Positions 6,831 through 10,503 of a DNA stretch of 10,503 nucleotides are shown one piece after another (the stretch's first letter is position 1; every line of letters begins with the position of its first letter). The position numbers and the translations under genes were made by a program. Source of the DNA: Maribacter sp. (GTDB lineage Bacteria; Bacteroidota; Bacteroidia; Flavobacteriales; Flavobacteriaceae). The stretch is taken from NCBI GenBank assembly GCA_018679695.1, contig JAHHKH010000212.1, positions 1 to 10,503 of the forward strand, given 5' to 3'. The notes under the pieces are model-generated. The model did not search any database. It saw only the letters and a program-made list of their open reading frames with translations, and was not told the DNA's origin.

Positions 6831-7940
6831 CTAAGTGCCTTTGAATATGCGTTTTACGCGTTGTGATATACCCGTAATCAATTCATAGGAAATGGTGTTG
6901 GCGGTTGCAGCGAACTCATCGGCCGTTGGATTTTTACCAAAAATAATAACTTCGTCACCTTCTTTGCAGTCAATTCCGGTAACATCGATCATAATCATAT
7001 CCATGCATACATTTCCGATGATAGGTGCCAATGTTCCCTTTACATTCACAAAGGTGTTCCCTTTGCCATATTGCCTGCCTATACCATCGGCATGCCCTAA
7101 TGGTAGTGTTGCGGTAATCCTATAGCCATCTGATGTAAAAGCCCTATTGTAACCAACACTTTCATCTGGTTCTATTTTATGTAACTGTGAGATGACTGTT
7201 TTCAAAGTTGCAACGGGCTGCAAGGATGCATCAATGCCCTTTTCATTTCCGAAACCATAAAGACCGATACCGCTGCGAACCATATTAAATTGTGCCTCTG
7301 GATAATTGATAATGCCCGAGGTATTCAATACGTGTTTAAATGGAGTATATCCTAACTTTTCATCGACCTCTTTTGTGATTTTTTCAAAAGTTCTGATTTG
7401 TTGTCGTGTAAAAGGGTTCTCCTTTGGATCTTCAGAAGCAGCTAAATGTGAAAAAACAGAAACAATTTTAATTTCACTTCTATCTTGTGTTTGATCAATA
7501 ATGTAATCAATATCATTCTCCCAAAATCCCAATCGGTTCAAGCCAGTATTGAATTTAATATGTACGGGATACGATTTTTCGTTCAACTTTTCACAAGCAC
7601 TCAAAAACGCCCTTAATATTCTTGGGGAATATATACTGGGTTCAAGACATCGTTTAATAAGTTCTTCGAAATTCGCAGGCTGGGGATGAAGTACCAATAT
7701 AGGGGTTTGTATACCTGCATCGCGCAGGGCAACACCTTCTTTGACGTAAGCTACAGCCAAATAATCAACACCCAAATGCTCAAGCTTTTTGGCGATTGCA
7801 ACGGCATCGGAACCATAGGCAAAGGCTTTTACCACTCCTAAAAACTTTGTTTCAGGTTTTAGTCTATTCCGTAAAAAATGGTAGTTGTGTTCTAAGGCAT
7901 TTAAATCGATCTCTAAAACAGTTTCCAAGGTCTCAGGCAT
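6831..7940 (-). CDS. alr: Alanine racemase (PLP-dependent)
   Basis: The enzyme interconverts L- and D-alanine, supplying D-Ala for peptidoglycan. With the start chosen here the protein has 369 residues: PLP-lysine K38 in V-V-K-A-F-A-Y-G, and catalytic Tyr Y264 in S-V-G-Y-N-R, almost the numbering of the Geobacillus enzyme (K39/Y265). The C-terminal beta domain has I-G-N-V-C-M-D-M, while the usual GYADG motif reads G-H-A-D-G. Three in-frame ATGs are possible: 7979 (47 nt inside tdk), 7946 and 7940. I prefer 7940 because the family core (ETVLEIDLNALEHNY) begins right after it; 7946 is nearly as good. Either overlaps the end of tdk by 8-14 nt, suggesting translational coupling. Confidence 0.93.
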   Translation of the reverse strand: MPETLETVLEIDLNALEHNYHFLRNRLKPETKFLGVVKAFAYGSDAVAIAKKLEHLGVDYLAVAYVKEGVALRDAGIQTPILVLHPQPANFEELIKRCLEPSIYSPRILRAFLSACEKLNEKSYPVHIKFNTGLNRLGFWENDIDYIIDQTQDRSEIKIVSVFSHLAASEDPKENPFTRQQIRTFEKITKEVDEKLGYTPFKHVLNTSGIINYPEAQFNMVRSGIGLYGFGNEKGIDASLQPVATLKTVISQLHKIEPDESVGYNRAFTSDGYRITATLPLGHADGIGRQYGKGNTFVNVKGTLAPIIGNVCMDMIMIDVTGIDCKEGDEVIIFGKNPTADEFAATANTISYELITGISQRVKRIFKGT

Positions 7941-8577
7941 TGGCATCTTTTTTGGTTTGAGGAAGTTCCTCAACGTCAACGTCGATTTCCTTGACCCTTT
8001 CCTTGAGCATTGCCTTATAGTACGCTGCCCTGCTCAGGGGTTCATATTCCCCTGTTTCCCCCAAAAGGACCAAATCATCATTTTGCGCTTTTCTAAAACT
8101 ATAATTAGCCAAATTTCCTGTCCTGGTGCAGACAGCGTGTACCTTGGTCACATACTCGGCCGTTGCCATAAGCGCAGGCATAGGGCCAAAAGGATTGCCC
8201 TTAAAATCCATATCCAATCCGGCGACGATCACACGAACACCTCTATTGGCAAGGTCGTTGCAAACAGTAACGATTTCATCATCAAAAAACTGGGCTTCGT
8301 CAATGCCTATAACATCACAGGTGTCGGCCAAGATCCGGATATTCGCCGCTGCAGGTACGGGGGTAGAGCGTATTTCGTTTGCATCATGCGAAACCACCTT
8401 TTCCTCATGGAACCTTGTGTCGACCATAGGTTTAAAAATCTCTACTTTCTGTTTGGCGAATTGCGCACGTTTTAGTCTACGTATCAATTCCTCGGTCTTA
8501 CCAGAGAACATAGAGCCACAGATAACTTCTATCCAGCCGAATTGTTCCTTATGATTAACAGTATTTTCGAGAAACAT
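7933..8577 (-). CDS. tdk: Thymidine kinase (TK1-type)
   Basis: The 214-residue salvage enzyme phosphorylates thymidine to dTMP with ATP. Motifs: P-loop G21-S-M-F-S-G-K-T28, the D93-E94-A-Q-F-F segment with the catalytic Glu, G120-L-D-M-D-F125 and the lasso region (about 145-178) with G-N-L-A-N-Y-S-F-R and L-G-E-T-G-E-Y-E-P. The structural zinc site of TK1 enzymes is mostly gone: the first C-x-x-C is C150-T-R-T153 and the second pair is replaced by S182 and A185, leaving one of four cysteines. The C-terminal tail after residue 195 is acidic and variable. The start yields an N-terminus that runs directly into the first strand before the P-loop. It is first in the tdk-alr-(mscL) group and is read divergently from the 8682 gene. 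Confidence 0.95.
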   Translation of the reverse strand: MFLENTVNHKEQFGWIEVICGSMFSGKTEELIRRLKRAQFAKQKVEIFKPMVDTRFHEEKVVSHDANEIRSTPVPAAANIRILADTCDVIGIDEAQFFDDEIVTVCNDLANRGVRVIVAGLDMDFKGNPFGPMPALMATAEYVTKVHAVCTRTGNLANYSFRKAQNDDLVLLGETGEYEPLSRAAYYKAMLKERVKEIDVDVEELPQTKKDANA

Positions 8578-8590
8578 TTTGTAATTTTAG

Positions 8591-8628
8591 ACGAAAATTA
8601 GGTGTTTTTTCGTTCTTATTTATAAGAA
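8591..8628. promoter_or_regulatory. Dyad-containing divergent control region between tdk and the 8682 gene
   Basis: Within the 104-nt divergent spacer there are two adjacent inverted repeats. ACGAAAA (8591-8597) pairs with TTTTCGT (8607-8613), and TTCTTAT (8613-8619) pairs with ATAAGAA (8622-8628) across a 2-nt centre. The second resembles a regulator half-site pair. Promoter-like octamers with 7 of 8 matches to TAnnTTTG reading towards tdk overlap them (complements of 8593-8600 and 8626-8633). No regulator is identified and AT-rich DNA makes chance dyads likely. Confidence 0.25.
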
Positions 8629-8681
8629 AGATAAAGTTATTAAAAAAGACGCACCTTTTCCGAAAGGATAAAATAAAAGAG

Positions 8682-9371
8682 ATGAAAAGAAAATTAAAAG
8701 AGGAATTGGTGAAAATGTCCACCGACATCATTACCTCTAGAAATCTGAATGAAATTACCGAATTGTATGAGGCTTCCAAAAATCTTTATGAGAAATTGGC
8801 GGTACTTAAGTTCATAGAGGAAAAATTGAACGATATAGAGGTCGATGTTACCAAAAATGTGATTGCCGCCAAATTCGAAAAAATGGCCAATGCCGTACTA
8901 AATGTAGATTCATCTGTTCCTGAAAGTAATCCTCATGAAGAGGATATCATTACACCTGGTATGCAGACCATAAGGGATATGGTTTCCGAAATGCCGAATG
9001 GTGATTCTGTTGATGAGGTTTTGGCTGAATTTATGGCGAAACCAAATCTAATGAAGAACGATAAGGAGCTTTTTGAACCCCAATCTGGCAGTAAGGGGAA
9101 TAAGGGGGATAAAGTTAAATCATTGAACGATAAGTTGGCAGAAAAGGAGTTGAAGATCGATTTAAACAACCGTTTGGCTTTTGTAAAGCATTTGTTCAAT
9201 GAAAGTACCGAAGATTACAATCGCGTATTGTCCCAATTGAATACGATTGATACCGAGGAACGTTCAATAGCTTTCATCAAGAATATGGTAAAACCCGATT
9301 ATAATAACTGGGAGGGTAAGGAAGAATATGAAGAACGTTTGCTTTCCTTGATAGAGCGTAAATTTTCATAA
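8682..9371 (+). CDS. Conserved-looking hypothetical protein, cytoplasmic, two-part
   Basis: The 229-residue product has no signal peptide or membrane segment. Residues 1-75 are predicted helical and highly charged. Residues about 76-148 are a low-complexity acidic, then Gly/Lys-rich linker (GSKGNKGDK at 136-144). Residues about 149-229 form a compact C-terminal part with the striking stretches K157-x-D-L-N-N-R-L-A-F-V-K-H-L-F, Y179-N-R-V-L-S-Q-L-N and M202-V-K-P-D-Y-N-N-W-E-G-K-E-E-Y. From memory, this C-terminal pattern recurs in uncharacterised Bacteroidetes proteins, but I can name neither a domain nor a function. An internal ATG (M12, at 8715) is a possible alternative start. The gene is monocistronic in appearance: divergent to tdk and closed by a strong terminator. 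Confidence 0.85.
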   Translation: MKRKLKEELVKMSTDIITSRNLNEITELYEASKNLYEKLAVLKFIEEKLNDIEVDVTKNVIAAKFEKMANAVLNVDSSVPESNPHEEDIITPGMQTIRDMVSEMPNGDSVDEVLAEFMAKPNLMKNDKELFEPQSGSKGNKGDKVKSLNDKLAEKELKIDLNNRLAFVKHLFNESTEDYNRVLSQLNTIDTEERSIAFIKNMVKPDYNNWEGKEEYEERLLSLIERKFS

Positions 9372-9397
9372 GAATATTAAAATCTTAACTCTGTTTT

Positions 9398-9429
9398 AGG
9401 TCCCACATGAGCGTGGGACCTTCTTATTT
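9398..9429 (+). terminator. Intrinsic terminator after the 8682 gene
   Basis: A perfect 9-bp GC-rich stem (AGGTCCCAC at 9398-9406 with 9413-9421) with a 6-nt loop is followed by TTCTTATTT. It lies 26 nt after the stop codon, and on the plus strand it ends the hypothetical gene's transcript before the DoxX-like gene. Confidence 0.85.
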
Positions 9430-9456
9430 GGTATTGGTCAATTTTAGCTACCTTTA
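9427..9456 (+). promoter_or_regulatory. Candidate promoter of the DoxX-like gene and rsmI
   Basis: TTTG at 9427-9430 is followed after 18 nt by TACCTTTA at 9449-9456, which matches the Bacteroidetes TAnnTTTG element except in the last base. The position just after the terminator and about 23 nt before the ATG at 9480 fits, but the TTTG overlaps the terminator's T-rich tail and the -7 match is incomplete. Confidence 0.4.
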
Positions 9457-9479
9457 ATTTTCGCATCACCATTAAGGCG

Positions 9480-9836
9480 ATGAAAGCACAAAAACTAATT
9501 TATTGGATAGCTACCGCACTATTAACAGTTTTGGTATTATTTTCCGCAGGCATGTATATTTTCAATCATGCGGAAATAGTAAAGGCATTTTCGGTTTTGG
9601 GCTTTCCAACATATATCATTTATCCGTTGGCAACGCTGAAAATTTTAGGGTTGTTGGTTATTTTGGGCAATTTTGGTGGTAACCTTAAGGAATGGGCCTA
9701 TGCGGGTTTCTTCTTTAATTTTATGCTGGCCTTTTTTGCCCATGTTATGATTGGTGACGGTGAGCATTATGGCGCATTAATGGCATTGGTATTCTTGCTT
9801 GTTTCCTATTTTTTAGGGAAGAGGGTACGGAACTAA
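9480..9836 (+). CDS. DoxX-like family membrane protein
   Basis: The 118-residue protein is very hydrophobic with four predicted transmembrane helices (about 7-27, 45-64, 72-91 and 97-113). Conserved-looking positions fit the DoxX-like family: G41-F-P-T-Y, P49-L-A-T-L-K-I-L-G and L69-K-E-W-A-Y-A-G, followed by F-F-A-H-V-M-I-G-D-G near residue 93. The family lies in the inner membrane and mostly lacks a defined biochemical role; some relatives are quinol oxidase subunits or sit with redox genes, which cannot be transferred here. A candidate promoter lies about 23 nt upstream, and rsmI starts 9 nt after the stop, so the two are likely cotranscribed. No functional link between them is evident. 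Confidence 0.85.
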   Translation: MKAQKLIYWIATALLTVLVLFSAGMYIFNHAEIVKAFSVLGFPTYIIYPLATLKILGLLVILGNFGGNLKEWAYAGFFFNFMLAFFAHVMIGDGEHYGALMALVFLLVSYFLGKRVRN

Positions 9837-9845
9837 AAAAAAAGT

Positions 9846-10503
9846 ATGGGCAAATTATTCATTGTACCAACCCCGATTGGGAATCTCGAGGACATTACTT
9901 TACGGGCGATAAAAGTATTAAAGGAAGTAGACCTCATTTTAGCTGAAGACACACGTACCAGCGGTAAGCTCTTACGACATTATGAAATAAACACCCCTAT
10001 GCAAAGCCATCATATGCATAATGAGCATAAAACAGTTGATGGCTTGGTGAATCGCTTAAAAACTGGTTTGGAAAACATTGCATTGATTTCGGATGCCGGT
10101 ACGCCTGCGATTTCCGATCCTGGATTTTTGTTGACCAGAACATGTTTGGAAAACGGTATCGCTGTCGAATGTCTCCCAGGGGCGACTGCTTTTGTGCCGG
10201 CTTTGGTAAATAGTGGATTGCCCAACGATAAATTTGTTTTTGAGGGATTTCTTCCCGTGAAAAAAGGAAGGCAGACCAGATTGAAACTCTTGGCCGAAGA
10301 AACGCGTACCATGATATTTTACGAATCGCCCCATAAACTTTTGAAAACTCTTACGCAGTTTACTGCGTATTTTGGTGAAGATCGGTTGATTTCCGTTTCC
10401 CGGGAATTGACCAAACTCTATGAAGAAACCATTCGTGGCCCTATCAGGGAAGTTTTGGACCACTATACCGACAAACCCCCAAAAGGAGAAATCGTTATTG
10501 TGG
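9846..10503 (+). CDS. rsmI: 16S rRNA (cytidine1402-2'-O)-methyltransferase RsmI (3' end outside window)
   Basis: The frame from the ATG at 9846 stays open to the right edge, giving 219 codons plus one base. RsmI methylates the ribose of C1402 in the 16S rRNA decoding centre using SAM. The N-terminal family motif is V7-P-T-P-I-G-N-L-E-D-I-T18, followed by A33-E-D-T-R-T-S-G-K-L-L, S82-D-A-G-T-P-A-I-S-D-P-G93 and L110-P-G-A-T-A, the SAM-binding features of the tetrapyrrole methylase fold. F158-Y-E-S-P-H-K and S-R-E-L-T-K follow in the C-terminal domain. The last visible residues (K-G-E-I-V-I-V) match the family's terminal strand, so only a few residues are probably missing. Nine A (9835-9843) precede the start in place of a Shine-Dalgarno sequence. 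It follows the DoxX-like gene after a 9-nt gap. Confidence 0.96.
   Translation, partial: MGKLFIVPTPIGNLEDITLRAIKVLKEVDLILAEDTRTSGKLLRHYEINTPMQSHHMHNEHKTVDGLVNRLKTGLENIALISDAGTPAISDPGFLLTRTCLENGIAVECLPGATAFVPALVNSGLPNDKFVFEGFLPVKKGRQTRLKLLAEETRTMIFYESPHKLLKTLTQFTAYFGEDRLISVSRELTKLYEETIRGPIREVLDHYTDKPPKGEIVIV

Noticed and set aside
7885..8475. 196-residue open frame on the + strand opposite tdk and the start of alr
   Set aside because: It is antisense to two well-supported enzymes, with Cys/Phe/Ile-rich shadow-like composition and no initiation context.
9835..9843. Run of nine A before rsmI as a possible slippage or frameshift site
   Set aside because: It starts in the stop codon of the DoxX-like gene and lies in the 9-nt spacer, so slippage would not alter either protein; A-rich leaders are common before Bacteroidetes genes.
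10056..10463. 135-residue open frame on the minus strand within rsmI
   Set aside because: The + strand frame encodes all RsmI motifs without interruption; the antisense frame is Gln/Phe-rich noise.
1..10503. Mobile element, CRISPR, toxin-antitoxin or defence island
   Set aside because: I saw no transposase, integrase, direct-repeat array, tRNA attachment site or small toxin/antitoxin pair; the gene content is core metabolism and housekeeping.

Overview
The window looks like ordinary chromosomal DNA of a Bacteroidetes bacterium, most likely a marine-type Flavobacteriaceae member. The basis is low-GC, lysine/asparagine-rich coding sequence, few Shine-Dalgarno-like sites, a near-consensus Bacteroidetes promoter (TTG-N20-TACATTTG) before asd, and protein variants I associate with this group (KAFAYG in alanine racemase, a thymidine kinase with a worn zinc site, a lipoprotein prolyl oligopeptidase). 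The genus assignment is inference. I see no tRNA, rRNA, CRISPR array, insertion sequence, phage gene or obvious transfer signature.

Layout. Positions 1-80 hold the unrecognised C-terminal end of a + strand gene. Two + strand genes follow: a small lipoprotein (251-889) and a GreA/GreB-like protein (932-1390). The second meets a leftward operon tail-to-tail, with the stop codons overlapping. That operon is an ABC ATPase without a permease followed 5 nt later by the ribosome-rescue hydrolase arfB. A strong terminator at 2804-2835 separates it from an exported prolyl oligopeptidase (2862-5018). Another terminator (5053-5089) lies upstream of that gene, after aspartate-semialdehyde dehydrogenase (asd, 5125-6114), which has its own promoter. 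A third terminator (6251-6282) closes the leftward tdk-alr-mscL group (8577 down to 6343): thymidine kinase, alanine racemase overlapping it by a few bases, then the MscL channel.

From 8578 rightward the strand switches across a short divergent spacer containing a dyad. A conserved-looking hypothetical gene (8682-9371) ends at a fourth good terminator (9398-9429). A DoxX-like membrane protein (9480-9836) and rsmI (from 9846, running off the right edge) form the last unit.

Functional themes are core metabolism and housekeeping: the diaminopimelate/threonine/methionine branch (asd), D-alanine for the wall (alr), thymidine salvage (tdk), osmotic safety (mscL), and translation quality (arfB, rsmI, and possibly the Gre-like factor acting on RNA polymerase). 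I did not find an evident new system. The most useful leads are the Gre-like gene with an intact-looking acidic tip, the orphan ABC ATPase tied to arfB, a hairpin placed inside the arfB coding end, and the hypothetical gene at 8682.
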